The notes under the pieces were generated by a model. The model searched no databases and was not told the DNA's origin. It saw only the letters and a list, made by a program, of their open reading frames with translations. Positions 32,698 to 41,295 of a stretch of DNA of 41,408 nucleotides are shown here, one piece after another; position 1 is the first letter of the stretch; every line of letters begins with the position of its first letter. Origin of the DNA: Arthrobacter sp. YD4 (lineage in GTDB: Bacteria > Actinomycetota > Actinomycetes > Actinomycetales > Micrococcaceae). The stretch lies in contig NZ_JAUHHD010000002.1 in the NCBI RefSeq assembly GCF_030410515.1, positions 1 through 41,408 of the forward strand, written 5' to 3'. Made by a program: the position numbers and the translations under genes.

Positions 32698-34935
32698 ATG
32701 ACCACCACTGCTGCTGAGCAATTCCCCGTGTCCGGTGTCGCCCCGGGATCCGCGCCCGAACCCGTTGACGAGAACATCTGGCTGGAGGAGATCTACGGCG
32801 AGGAACAGCTGGCCTGGGTCCGCGAGCAGAACGCACGCACCGAGGAACTGCTGGAGGACGCAGAGTACGCGAAACTGCAGGAGCGCATCCTGGAAGTCCT
32901 GGACTCCACCGACCGGATCGCCATGGTCGGCAAGCACGGCCGCTGGTACTACAACTTCTGGAAGGACGGCACCAACCCCAAGGGCCTGTGGCGGCGTACC
33001 GACTGGGACAGCTACCGGGCGGGATCGCCCGCGTGGGAGGTCCTGCTGGACGTTGACGCCCTGGCCGCCGAGGAGGGCCAGGAATGGGTCTTCCACGGAG
33101 CCAACTTCCTCCGTCCGGCCGACGGCGGCGAGCACCGCCGGGCGCTGGTGGCACTCTCCCCCGACGGCGGCGACGCCAACCGGTACCGCGAGTTCGACGT
33201 CGAACGCCGCGCCTTCGTTGACCCGGCCGAGGGCGGCTTCGACCTGCCCACCGCCAAGGGCAACGCGTCCTGGCTGGACGAGGACACGCTGCTGGTCTCC
33301 AGCACCGCCGGGGGGCTGCCGCGGACCACGTCCTCCTACGCCCGTACCGGCGTCGTGCTGCGCCGCGGCGGGACCCTGGCCGACGCCGAGACGCTGTTCG
33401 AGATCCCCGAAGAGCACATGATGGCCCTGGTGGTGCACGATTCGACGCCCGGCTACGAGCGGACCTTCGCCGTGGACTGGGTCAGCTTCTTCGAGACCCG
33501 CACCTCGGTGCTGGTGGACGGCCAGTGGGTGGAGATCGATGTGCCCGCGGACGTGAACGTCAGCTCGCACCGGGACTGGCTGCTGTTCCGGCCGCAGAAA
33601 GACTGGACACTGGAGGGCACCAGCTACCCCGCGGGCTCCCTGCTGGCCGTGAACTTCGAGTCCTTCCTGGCCGGCGGCCGCGACCTGGCCGTGCTGTTCA
33701 CCCCGGATGAGCACACCTCGCTGCAGTCCTGGAGCTGGACCCGGGACTTCCTGCTGCTGAACCTGCTGCGCGACGTGTCCTCCGAGATCCGGGTGCTGGA
33801 CCCGCAGCGGCCCGGCACCGACTCGGCCTGGGCGGTCAAGGTCCTGGACGCCTGCCCGCCGCTGCACGACGTGAACGCCTACGCCGTCGACGACGAGGAC
33901 ACCGTCGAGGGCGCGGACGGTTCCGTGGACGCCGGTGCCGCCGGGGGCAACGACTTCTGGCTGGTGGCTACCGGCTTCACCACGCCCACCACCCTCACCC
34001 GCGGCACGCTCACCCGCGCCGGCGTCGACGGGGTGGTCAGCAACCACGAGGTGGTGCGCACCGCGCCGTCGTTCTTCGAGGAGGACGCGTACGAGGTGCA
34101 GCAGCACTTCGCCGTCTCGCAGGACGGGACCCGCGTCCCCTACTTCCAGATCGCGGCGCGCGGCCTGGTTCTAGACGGCCAGAACCCCACCCAGCTTTCC
34201 GGCTACGGCGGATTCGAGGTCTCCCGCACCCCCGCCTACAGCGGCGTGGTGGGCCGTGCCTGGCTGGAACGCCGGACCGAGGAGATGGCCGGGGCCGACG
34301 GCGGGGCCCCGCACAGCCGCGGCGGCGTCTACGTGGTGGCCAACATCCGGGGCGGCGGCGAATACGGGCCCGCCTGGCACCGCGCCGCCCTGCAGGAAAA
34401 CCGGCACCGCGCCTACGAGGACTTCGCCGCGGTGGCCAGGGACCTGATCTCCCGCGGCGTGACCTCGCGGGAGCGGCTGGGCTGCGTGGGCGGCTCCAAC
34501 GGCGGCCTGCTGGTGGGCAACATGCTCACCCAGTACCCGGAGCTTTTCGGCGCCGTCTCCTGCGGTGTGCCGCTGCTGGACATGCGCCGGTACAGCAAAC
34601 TCTCGGCCGGCTACTCCTGGATCGGCGAGTACGGCGACCCGGACGACGCCGGGCAGTGGGAGTTCATCCGGACGTTCTCGCCCTACCACCTGCTCCGGGA
34701 CGGGGTTGAGTACCCGGAGACGCTGATCTGGACCGCCACCTCGGACGACCGGGTGGGGCCGGTGCAGGCGCGCAAGATGGCGGCGCGCATGCAGGCGATG
34801 GGGATCCCGAACGTGTGGTTCCACGAGGCCCTCGAGGGCGGCCACGCCGGGGCCTCGGACAACCGGCAGGCCGCGGCGTTGCAGAGCCGCAGCCAGCACT
34901 TCCTCTGGCGGGCGCTGGCGGGCAGCGGCGCCTGA
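32698..34935 (+). CDS. Prolyl oligopeptidase family serine peptidase (S9A)
   Basis: A 745-residue cytosolic peptidase without a signal peptide. The N-terminal part (NIWLEEIYGEEQLAWVREQN) begins the seven-bladed propeller. The C-terminal hydrolase domain has GGSNGGLLVG with nucleophile Ser600, TSDDRV with Asp683/684 and EGGHAG with His716. RGGGEYGPAWHRAALQENRHRAYEDF is the standard segment before the nucleophile. Such enzymes cleave short proline-containing peptides. The ATG at 32698 is preferred over upstream in-frame codons that overlap the divergent gene. Confidence 0.94.
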   Translation: MTTTAAEQFPVSGVAPGSAPEPVDENIWLEEIYGEEQLAWVREQNARTEELLEDAEYAKLQERILEVLDSTDRIAMVGKHGRWYYNFWKDGTNPKGLWRRTDWDSYRAGSPAWEVLLDVDALAAEEGQEWVFHGANFLRPADGGEHRRALVALSPDGGDANRYREFDVERRAFVDPAEGGFDLPTAKGNASWLDEDTLLVSSTAGGLPRTTSSYARTGVVLRRGGTLADAETLFEIPEEHMMALVVHDSTPGYERTFAVDWVSFFETRTSVLVDGQWVEIDVPADVNVSSHRDWLLFRPQKDWTLEGTSYPAGSLLAVNFESFLAGGRDLAVLFTPDEHTSLQSWSWTRDFLLLNLLRDVSSEIRVLDPQRPGTDSAWAVKVLDACPPLHDVNAYAVDDEDTVEGADGSVDAGAAGGNDFWLVATGFTTPTTLTRGTLTRAGVDGVVSNHEVVRTAPSFFEEDAYEVQQHFAVSQDGTRVPYFQIAARGLVLDGQNPTQLSGYGGFEVSRTPAYSGVVGRAWLERRTEEMAGADGGAPHSRGGVYVVANIRGGGEYGPAWHRAALQENRHRAYEDFAAVARDLISRGVTSRERLGCVGGSNGGLLVGNMLTQYPELFGAVSCGVPLLDMRRYSKLSAGYSWIGEYGDPDDAGQWEFIRTFSPYHLLRDGVEYPETLIWTATSDDRVGPVQARKMAARMQAMGIPNVWFHEALEGGHAGASDNRQAAALQSRSQHFLWRALAGSGA

Positions 34936-34956
34936 CCCGGCGGCCCGCCAACCGTT

Positions 34957-34986
34957 TTGCGCTGCATGGCCGGTTCTGCGTATCCT
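34957..34986 (+). promoter_or_regulatory. Predicted promoter of tRNA-Ser(GCT)
   Basis: TTGCGC (34957-34962), 18 bases, TATCCT (34981-34986), with the tRNA starting 22 nt later. Consensus match only. Confidence 0.5.
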
Positions 34987-35008
34987 TGGTGGGCTAGTGA
35001 TAGCGGAT

Positions 35009-35096
35009 GGAGACGTGCCAGAGCGGCCGAATGGGCTTCACTGCTAATGAAGTGTGGGGCACAACTCCACCGGGGGTTCAAATCCCCCCGTCTCCG
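35009..35096 (+). tRNA. tRNA-Ser (anticodon GCT)
   Basis: A class II tRNA of 88 nt. Acceptor GGAGACG (35009-35015) pairs with CGTCTCC (35089-35095). The anticodon stem CTTCA/TGAAG encloses CTGCTAA with anticodon GCT, a long variable arm TGGGGCACAACTCCACC follows, and the T arm is GGGGG-TTCAAAT-CCCCC. The discriminator is G. Confidence 0.97.
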
Positions 35097-35101
35097 CGTT
35101 T

Positions 35102-35128
35102 GGCCCCGGTCCTGGACCGGGGCCTTTT
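35102..35128 (+). terminator. Intrinsic terminator after tRNA-Ser(GCT)
   Basis: GGCCCCGGTC (35102-35111) pairs with GACCGGGGCC (35115-35124) around CTG, then TTTT. Confidence 0.9.
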
Positions 35129-35168
35129 GCGTACCCGGGGGCTGGCCGGCCCAGGCCGTGCCCCGTGC

Positions 35169-37367
35169 CTAGCCGGCCTGGCCCAGCACCAAAGGCAACA
35201 CGGCTCCCGCGCCGGCCTGGCGCAGGGCCCGGCCCGCCACAGTGACGCTCCAGCGGCTGTCCACCAGGTCATCGATCAGCATCACGCTCTGGCCCTGAAT
35301 CCCGGCGAGGGCAGCCCCCAATTCCGGGCCCACCACCAGGCGCTCCCAGACCCCCGCGAGCCGGTACGCGCTGTTGCCCCCACGGCCGCCCGTGGGTCCG
35401 CCGTGGGCCAGCTGCAGCGCGCCGAGGTAAGGAATGCGGCCGATCTCCGAGATGCCGCGGGCCAGCGAGTCGACCAGTTCCGGCTTGCTCCGGGACGGGA
35501 CGCTGACGATTCCCGCCGGCCGGCCCGCTCCGCTCCAGCCGGGGGTCCGGGAATCGCCCTGCCCCCACTCGCGCAGCACCTGGACGCAGGCCCGCAGCAT
35601 CGCCGGGTCCACGGCACGGTCCGGGGCACCGGCGGCGAACGTCTCGCGCAGCGCGCCGCCCCAGCCTAGGTCGGTCAGGCGGGCGAGTGCCCGGCCGTTG
35701 GCCACGCTCTCCTCGGGCTTGATCTTGCCCTTGACGGCCACGCCCAGGCGGTCCATCCCGCTGGGCCACTGCAAACGGGGTTCCAGCACGATCCCGGCGC
35801 GGCTGAGCGTGGCATCGGCGGTCTGGGTTGCGTCGGCGGCGATGTCGGCCGGGAACCACCGTCCGGCGCAGTTGTCGCACCGCCCGCAGGGGTGGGCGGT
35901 CTCGTCGTCGAGGACAGAGGTGATGTACTCCATCCGGCACCCGGCGGTGTCCTGGTAGATCACCATGGAGTCCTGCTCGTCCACGCGGGCCTCGGCGATC
36001 CGGCGGTACCGTTCGGCATCGTAGACCCATGGCATGCCTGTGGAGCGCCAGCCGCCGCCCACCCGCTCCACGGCCCCGTCAACGGCCAGGACCTTGAGGA
36101 GCAGTTCCAGCGGCGTCCGGCGCAGGTCCACGCGTGCTTCCAGCGCGACGGTGGACACGGCGGTTCCGGCCTCGGCCAGGGCGGTCAGCACCGCCGCGGC
36201 CTTCTCCTCCGAAGGCATGGACGCCGTGGCGAAGTACTGCCAGATATCCCGGTCCTCCGATCCGGGAAGCAGCAGGACGTCGGCGTTCGCGGCGCCACGG
36301 CCTGCGCGGCCCACCTGCTGGTAGTACGCCACGGGCGAGGACGGGGCGCCCAGGTGCACCACGAAGCCGAGGTCGGGCTTGTCGAAGCCCATCCCGAGGG
36401 CCGAGGTGGCCACCAGCGCCTTCACCTCGTTGTCCTTGAGCAACTGCTCCGCCCGTTCCCGGTCCGCCGGGTCGGTCCTGCCGGTGTAGGAGAGCACGTT
36501 GTGCCCGGCCTCGGCCAGCAGCCGGGCGGTGTCCTCGGCCGCGGAGACGGTCAGGGTGTAGATGATGCCGCTGCCGGGCAGGTCCCGCAGGTGGGTCAGC
36601 AGCCAGCCCAACCGCTCGCGGGAGTCCGGCAGCCGAAGGACGCCCAGCCGGAGGGAGTCCCGGCCCAGGGCACCGCGGATGGTCAGGACGCCCTCGCCGA
36701 GCTGTTCCTCAATGTCGTGGACCACGCGGGAATTGGCGGTGGCCGTGGTGGCCAGGACGGGAACGCTGTCCGGCAGCTGGGTGATCAGGTCGGCGATGCG
36801 GCGGTAATCAGGCCGGAAGTCGTGGCCCCAGTCGGAGATGCAGTGCGCCTCATCGATGACCAGGAGCCCGGTCCGCCGGACCAGTTCGGGGAGCTGGTTC
36901 TCGCGGAAAGAGGGGTTGGTGAGCCGTTCCGGGGACACGAGAAGGACGTCCACCTCGTCGGCCGCGAGCTGCTCCCGGACGGTGTCCCATTCGAGCTGGT
37001 TTGCCGAGTTGATCGCCACGGCCCGGACACCGGCCCGGGCTGCGGCGGCGACCTGGTCCCGCATGAGCGCCAGCAGCGGCGACACGATCAGGGTGGGGCC
37101 GGCACCGCGGCGGCGCAACAGCAGGGAGGCGACGAAGTACACCGCGGACTTGCCCCAGCCGGTGCGCTGGACCACGAGGGCCCGCCGGCCGCCGTCGACC
37201 AACGCCTCGATGGCTTCGAACTGTCCCTCGTGGAAGTCCGCTCCCGGGTTTCCGACGAGCTCGCGCAGCACGCCCTGCGCCTGGGCCCGCGTCGTAGATT
37301 CAGGGGTCGTCGAGTCAGGGGTCGTCGGGTCAGGGGTCATGACTGGTGCGTTCTGGGGAGTAGCCAT
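35169..37367 (-). CDS. recQ: RecQ-family DNA helicase with phosphoribosyltransferase-like C-terminus
   Basis: A 732-residue superfamily 2 helicase for DNA repair. Walker A is RTGWGKS (Lys73), the DEAH box is VIDEAHCISDWGHDFRPDYR (172-175), and motif VI lies in QQVGRAGRG. The RecQ zinc site is formed by CRMEYI and CGRCDNC. After a winged-helix-like stretch, the last 200 residues end in VMLIDDLVDSRWSVTVAG, a variant of the PRPP loop of phosphoribosyltransferases. HRDC is absent. The ATG at 37367 has GATACT (37374-37379 on this strand) 6 nt upstream and no Shine-Dalgarno site. It diverges from the phosphomannomutase gene. Confidence 0.92.
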   Translation of the reverse strand: MATPQNAPVMTPDPTTPDSTTPESTTRAQAQGVLRELVGNPGADFHEGQFEAIEALVDGGRRALVVQRTGWGKSAVYFVASLLLRRRGAGPTLIVSPLLALMRDQVAAAARAGVRAVAINSANQLEWDTVREQLAADEVDVLLVSPERLTNPSFRENQLPELVRRTGLLVIDEAHCISDWGHDFRPDYRRIADLITQLPDSVPVLATTATANSRVVHDIEEQLGEGVLTIRGALGRDSLRLGVLRLPDSRERLGWLLTHLRDLPGSGIIYTLTVSAAEDTARLLAEAGHNVLSYTGRTDPADRERAEQLLKDNEVKALVATSALGMGFDKPDLGFVVHLGAPSSPVAYYQQVGRAGRGAANADVLLLPGSEDRDIWQYFATASMPSEEKAAAVLTALAEAGTAVSTVALEARVDLRRTPLELLLKVLAVDGAVERVGGGWRSTGMPWVYDAERYRRIAEARVDEQDSMVIYQDTAGCRMEYITSVLDDETAHPCGRCDNCAGRWFPADIAADATQTADATLSRAGIVLEPRLQWPSGMDRLGVAVKGKIKPEESVANGRALARLTDLGWGGALRETFAAGAPDRAVDPAMLRACVQVLREWGQGDSRTPGWSGAGRPAGIVSVPSRSKPELVDSLARGISEIGRIPYLGALQLAHGGPTGGRGGNSAYRLAGVWERLVVGPELGAALAGIQGQSVMLIDDLVDSRWSVTVAGRALRQAGAGAVLPLVLGQAG

Positions 37368-37416
37368 TGCTTCAGTATCCCAGCCCCCTCCGACAGCGAC
37401 GAAGCCCGCCCGCACC

Positions 37417-37449
37417 TATGTGGACAACGTCTCCCGGGAAATCCACATA
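37417..37449. promoter_or_regulatory. Inverted repeat containing DnaA-box-like sites
   Basis: TATGTGGA (37417-37424) and TCCACATA (37442-37449) form a perfect 8-bp inverted repeat. The left arm includes the complement of TTGTCCACA, the common actinobacterial DnaA box; the right arm gives AAATCCACA, a weaker one. It sits between recQ and the phosphomannomutase gene. Confidence 0.4.
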
Positions 37450-37499
37450 AGCGGACCCGTATCGGCTGCGCGGCGGGCCCTTCACCGTAAGATGGTGCC

Positions 37500-38918
37500 G
37501 TGACTAGCGAACAGACCAAGACCTATGACCTCTCGGCCTCCTTCAAGGCCTACGACGTGCGCGGCATCGTCGGCGACTCGATCACCGTCGAGATCGTCGA
37601 GGCGGTTGGCGCCGCCTTCGTCGACGTCCTCGAACTGAGCGGACAGACGGTCCTGGTCGGCGGCGACATGCGTCCCTCCTCCCCCGAATTCAGCCGGGCC
37701 TTCGCCAACGGCGCCGCCACCCGCGGGGCCAACGTCCAGCTGCTGGATCTCATCTCCACCGACGAGCTCTACTTCGCTTGCGGCAAGCTCAACGCCGCCG
37801 GCGCCACCTTCACCGCCAGTCACAACCCCGCCGAGTACAACGGCATCAAGATGGCGAAGGCCGGCGCTGTCCCGATCTCCTCCGAGACCGGACTCAAGGA
37901 GATCCAGGCCCGTGCCGAGGAATACCTCAACGCCGGCACCATCCCCGCCCAGGGCTCCCGGGGCCTGATCAGCGTCCGCGATGTCCTCAAGGACTACTCC
38001 GAGTACCTGCGCAGCCTCGTGGACCTCAGCGGCTCCCGCCCGCTGAAGGTCGTGGTCGACGCCGGCAACGGCATGGCAGGCATGACCACCCCCGCTGTCC
38101 TCGGCGACACACTGCTGCCCAAGCTGCCGCTGGAGATCGTGCCGCTGTACTTCGAACTGGACGGCTCGTTCCCGAACCACCCGGCCAACCCGCTGGAGCC
38201 GGAGAACCTGCGCGACTTGCAGGCCGCCGTCGTGGAGCACGGCGCCGACATCGGCCTGGCGTTCGACGGCGATGCCGACCGCTGCTTCGTGATCGACGAG
38301 AAGGGTGAGCCGGTCTCCCCCTCCGCCGTCACGGGCATGGTGGCCCGCCGCGAGATCGCCCGCGCCAAGGCCAACGGCGAGGACAACCCGACGATCATCC
38401 ACAACCTCCTGACCTCGCGTGCGGTTCCGGAACTCGTCGCCACCGACGGCGGCCGCGCCGTCCGCACCCGGGTGGGCCATTCCTTCATCAAGGCCGTGAT
38501 GGCCGCGGAGGGCGCCATCTTCGGCGGAGAACACTCCGCGCACTTCTACTTCCGCGACTTCTGGAACGCTGACACCGGCATGCTGGCCGCCATGCACGTC
38601 CTGGCCGCGCTGGGCGAACAGGACGGCCCACTCTCCGACTTGGGCCGCGAGTACGAGCCGTACCGGTCCTCCGGTGAGATCAACTCCGAGATCGAGGACA
38701 AGGCCGCCGCCGTGGAGCGGGTCCGGCAGGACTTCCACACCGAGGATGTCGAGATCGACTACCTGGACGGCAGCACCTTCGTCGCCGCCGACGGCAGCTA
38801 CTGGTTCAACCTGCGCCCGTCCAACACCGAGCCCTTCCTCCGCCTGAACGTCGAGGCCACAGACCAGGAAACCATGGAACGCATCCGCGACCGGGTGCTG
38901 TCCGTGGTCCGGGGCTAA
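37500..38918 (+). CDS. Phosphomannomutase/phosphoglucomutase
   Basis: A 472-residue alpha-D-phosphohexomutase that makes mannose-1-phosphate or glucose-1-phosphate for GDP-mannose and glycan synthesis. The active-site phosphoserine is in TASHNPAEYNGIK (Ser107), the magnesium loop is DGDADR (Asp256, 258, 260), the sugar loop is GGEHSAHFYFRDFWNADTG and the phosphate loop RPSNTEPFLRLNVEA. The length is normal. Translation starts at GTG 37500, with TAAGAT (37488-37493) 6 nt upstream, suggesting a leaderless mRNA. The next gene starts 4 nt after the stop, so they form an operon that may extend to nsrR. Confidence 0.95.
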   Translation: MTSEQTKTYDLSASFKAYDVRGIVGDSITVEIVEAVGAAFVDVLELSGQTVLVGGDMRPSSPEFSRAFANGAATRGANVQLLDLISTDELYFACGKLNAAGATFTASHNPAEYNGIKMAKAGAVPISSETGLKEIQARAEEYLNAGTIPAQGSRGLISVRDVLKDYSEYLRSLVDLSGSRPLKVVVDAGNGMAGMTTPAVLGDTLLPKLPLEIVPLYFELDGSFPNHPANPLEPENLRDLQAAVVEHGADIGLAFDGDADRCFVIDEKGEPVSPSAVTGMVARREIARAKANGEDNPTIIHNLLTSRAVPELVATDGGRAVRTRVGHSFIKAVMAAEGAIFGGEHSAHFYFRDFWNADTGMLAAMHVLAALGEQDGPLSDLGREYEPYRSSGEINSEIEDKAAAVERVRQDFHTEDVEIDYLDGSTFVAADGSYWFNLRPSNTEPFLRLNVEATDQETMERIRDRVLSVVRG

Positions 38919-38922
38919 CCGG

Positions 38923-39390
38923 GTGAGCAGCCCGGCCACCGGTTCCTGGCGCAGCTCCGTGCCCGAGGCCAGCGCCACCGACTTGGAAAACCTGCTGGGC
39001 ACCGGCGTCGGCGCGGCCCAGGAGCAGCTTGAGCGCAACGGCGGATTCCTGCCCTTCGCCCTGGTGGTCCAGAACGACGACGAGGTGCGGCTGGTGGCGG
39101 TCACACCGGCCGACGCCGCCGACGGCACGGACGGTGACTTCGACGCCGACGCCATGATCGCGGACCTGACGGAGCTCCTCCGCCAGCACCGGGACGAGTT
39201 CCGCGCCGCGGCGATCGTCTGCGACATCACACTGGTGGAGGAAGACTCCGACGCCATCCACGTCGCGGCCGAACACCGCGACGGCAGCGTCTTCGCTGCC
39301 GTCCTGCCCTACTCGGGCGACGACAGCGGAGACCTCCACTTCGGGGAGCTCGCGGCGGACTCCAACGAACCCACCGTCTGGGTGGACTAG
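38923..39390 (+). CDS. Acidic protein of unknown function, downstream of phosphomannomutase
   Basis: A 155-residue acidic protein (MSSPATGSWRSSVPEASATDLENLLG...). It has an alternating alpha/beta pattern with FLPFALVVQNDDEVRLVAVTP, AAAIVCDITLVEED and HVAAEHRDGSVFAAVLPYS, so a compact sheet fold is likely. No catalytic motif, signal peptide or membrane segment is visible. The GTG at 38923 follows the mutase stop by 4 nt. Actinobacterial homologues commonly sit in this place, from memory, but no role is known to me. Confidence 0.78.
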   Translation: MSSPATGSWRSSVPEASATDLENLLGTGVGAAQEQLERNGGFLPFALVVQNDDEVRLVAVTPADAADGTDGDFDADAMIADLTELLRQHRDEFRAAAIVCDITLVEEDSDAIHVAAEHRDGSVFAAVLPYSGDDSGDLHFGELAADSNEPTVWVD

Positions 39391-39404
39391 ACCAACAGCA
39401 GACC

Positions 39405-39854
39405 ATGAGGATCAACGCCTTCGCCGACGTCAGCCTGCGGGCCATGATGGTCCTGGCGGCAGCCCCCGGCGGCGGCCTGCTTACCACGCAGGCCGTCGCC
39501 GACGCCGTCGGCACCCCGTACAACCACGTCAGCAAGGCCATGGCCAAGCTGCGGATAATGGGGCTGATCGACGTCGAACGCGGCCGCCACGGCGGATCCC
39601 GGCTCAGTGCCACCGGCCGCCGCGCCACCGTGGGCGAGCTGCTGCGCGCCCTCGACACCCGGCAGGACCCCGCCGACTGCGAGGCGCCCGGCGGCACCTG
39701 CCCCCTGATCGCCGAATGCCACCTCCGCGGCGCCCTGCACCGGGCCCGCGAGGCCTTCTACCGCGAACTCGACGACATCGTCATCGCCTCGCTCCCCACC
39801 GAACGGCAGATGAACCCCGTCTTCGCCTCGATCGGCCTGCGCCCCGACCTCTAA
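39405..39854 (+). CDS. nsrR: Rrf2-family nitric oxide sensor NsrR
   Basis: A 149-residue iron-sulfur repressor. The winged helix includes LLTTQAVADAVGTPYNHVSKAMAKLRIMGLIDVERGRHGG. Cys92, Cys99 and Cys105 (DCEAPGGTCPLIAEC) and Asp8 match the [4Fe-4S] ligands known for Streptomyces NsrR (Asp8, Cys93, Cys99, Cys105). Nitric oxide disrupts the cluster and releases DNA. An NsrR-type palindrome and hmp follow 196 nt downstream, so the target is visible. It begins 15 nt after the previous gene and may be cotranscribed with it. Confidence 0.93.
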   Translation: MRINAFADVSLRAMMVLAAAPGGGLLTTQAVADAVGTPYNHVSKAMAKLRIMGLIDVERGRHGGSRLSATGRRATVGELLRALDTRQDPADCEAPGGTCPLIAECHLRGALHRAREAFYRELDDIVIASLPTERQMNPVFASIGLRPDL

Positions 39855-40021
39855 GCGACACCGCCCCTCGCACTGGCAAGCACTGGGAAGCACTGAGAGG
39901 CACTGCCCGGCGGCCTCGCCCTCGATACTCTCCCCACGCGCTCCCGCCGCCCGAACTCGGCGGCTTTCGCCCGCACCCCACCGCGGAATGAACCGTCGCC
40001 CGGTCACGATTTGCACCGAAC

Positions 40022-40038
40022 TTCTACGAGCTGTAGAA
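40022..40038. promoter_or_regulatory. Second palindrome before hmp
   Basis: TTCTAC (40022-40027) and GTAGAA (40033-40038) form a 6-bp dyad around GAGCT. TTGCAC at 40011-40016 and TAGAAA at 40034-40039, 17 bases apart, could be the hmp promoter, which this dyad would overlap. Confidence 0.45.
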
Positions 40039-40049
40039 AAGAGCATGTA

Positions 40050-40076
40050 GATACTTGTATTTGAAATGCAAGTATC
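40050..40076. promoter_or_regulatory. NsrR operator of hmp
   Basis: GATACTTGTATTT, one central G, then AAATGCAAGTATC: a 13-1-13 palindrome with one mismatch. The core fits the 11-1-11 layout of E. coli and Bacillus NsrR sites (AAGATGYATTT and its complement). It lies 53-79 nt before the hmp ATG. Confidence 0.85.
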
Positions 40077-40128
40077 GACGCACAGGGTCCGCCTGAAGAC
40101 GCCGGACCACTATCTCAGGAGTCAGCAC

Positions 40129-41295
40129 ATGCTCTCGGACAAGTCCTTCCCCGTCATCGAGGCCACCCTGCCGCTGGTCGGATCCCGCATCGGAGACATC
40201 ACCCCCAAGTTCTACGCCCGGCTCTTCGGCGCACACCCGGAGCTGCTCGACGGCCTCTTCAGCCGGTCCAACCAGCGCAACGGCAACCAGCAGCAGGCCC
40301 TCGCCGGGAGCATCGCCGCCTTCGCCAGCCACCTGGTGGCCAACCCGGGCACCCTGCCGGAGACCGTCCTCTCCCGCATCGCCCACCGGCACGCTTCCCT
40401 CGGCATCACCGAACCGCAATACCAGGTGGTCTACGAGCACCTCTTCGCCGCCATCGCCGAAGACCTGGCCGGGGTCATCACCCCCGAGATCGCCGAGGCA
40501 TGGACCGAGGTGTACTGGCTGATGGCCGACGCGCTGATCAAGCTGGAGAAGGGCCTCTACGCCGCGCAGGCCAACGACGCGATGTGGACCCCGTGGCGGG
40601 TGGCAGCCAAGCGCCCCGCCGGCACCGGCTCCACGACCTTTGTCCTGGAACCCGCGGACAGCACCCCGGTCACGGCCGCGCTGCCCGGCCAGTACGTCAG
40701 CGTCAAGGTCACCCTTCCGGACGGCCTGCGCCAGGTCCGGCAGTACTCCCTCTCCGGAGACGCCGGGACCAGCCGCACCTTCACCACCAAGATCGACGAC
40801 GGCGGCGAGGTCTCCCCCGTCCTGCACAGGAACGTCCAGGTCGGCGACATCCTCGAGATCTCCAACCCCTACGGCGAGATCACCCTCAAGGAGGGCGACG
40901 GCCCGGTGGTGCTGGCCTCGGCCGGCATCGGCTGCACGCCGTCGGCCTCGATCTTGCGCTCGCTCGCCGCCGCCGGCTCGGACCGCCGGGTGCTGGTGCT
41001 GCACGCCGAAAGCACCCTGGAGAGCTGGGCGCTGCGCTCCCAGATGACCGACGACGTCGAGCGCCTCGACGGCGCCGAACTGCAGCTCTGGCTCGAACGT
41101 CCGGCGGAGGGAACCCCCGCCCGCGAAGGGTTCATGAGCCTGCATGGGGTGGACCTGCCCGCGGACGCATCCCTGTACCTGTGCGGTCCGCTCCCGTTCA
41201 TGAAGAACATCCGCAACGAGGCGATCAACGCCGGAATCCCCGCCACGAAGATCCACTACGAGGTCTTCGGCCCGGATATCTGGCTCGCCAACTAG
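40129..41295 (+). CDS. hmp: Flavohemoglobin (nitric oxide dioxygenase)
   Basis: A 388-residue enzyme converting nitric oxide to nitrate with O2 and NAD(P)H. The globin domain (residues 1-140) has the proximal histidine in IAHRHASLGI (His88). The FAD domain has the RQYSLSG motif (Arg204, Tyr206, Ser207), and the NAD domain has LASAGIGCTPSASILRSL and YLCGPLPFMKNIRNE. The ATG at 40129 has AGGAG 8 nt upstream, so the in-frame extension to 40066, which runs through the NsrR operator, is not used. Regulation by the adjacent nsrR is strongly indicated. Confidence 0.96.
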   Translation: MLSDKSFPVIEATLPLVGSRIGDITPKFYARLFGAHPELLDGLFSRSNQRNGNQQQALAGSIAAFASHLVANPGTLPETVLSRIAHRHASLGITEPQYQVVYEHLFAAIAEDLAGVITPEIAEAWTEVYWLMADALIKLEKGLYAAQANDAMWTPWRVAAKRPAGTGSTTFVLEPADSTPVTAALPGQYVSVKVTLPDGLRQVRQYSLSGDAGTSRTFTTKIDDGGEVSPVLHRNVQVGDILEISNPYGEITLKEGDGPVVLASAGIGCTPSASILRSLAAAGSDRRVLVLHAESTLESWALRSQMTDDVERLDGAELQLWLERPAEGTPAREGFMSLHGVDLPADASLYLCGPLPFMKNIRNEAINAGIPATKIHYEVFGPDIWLAN

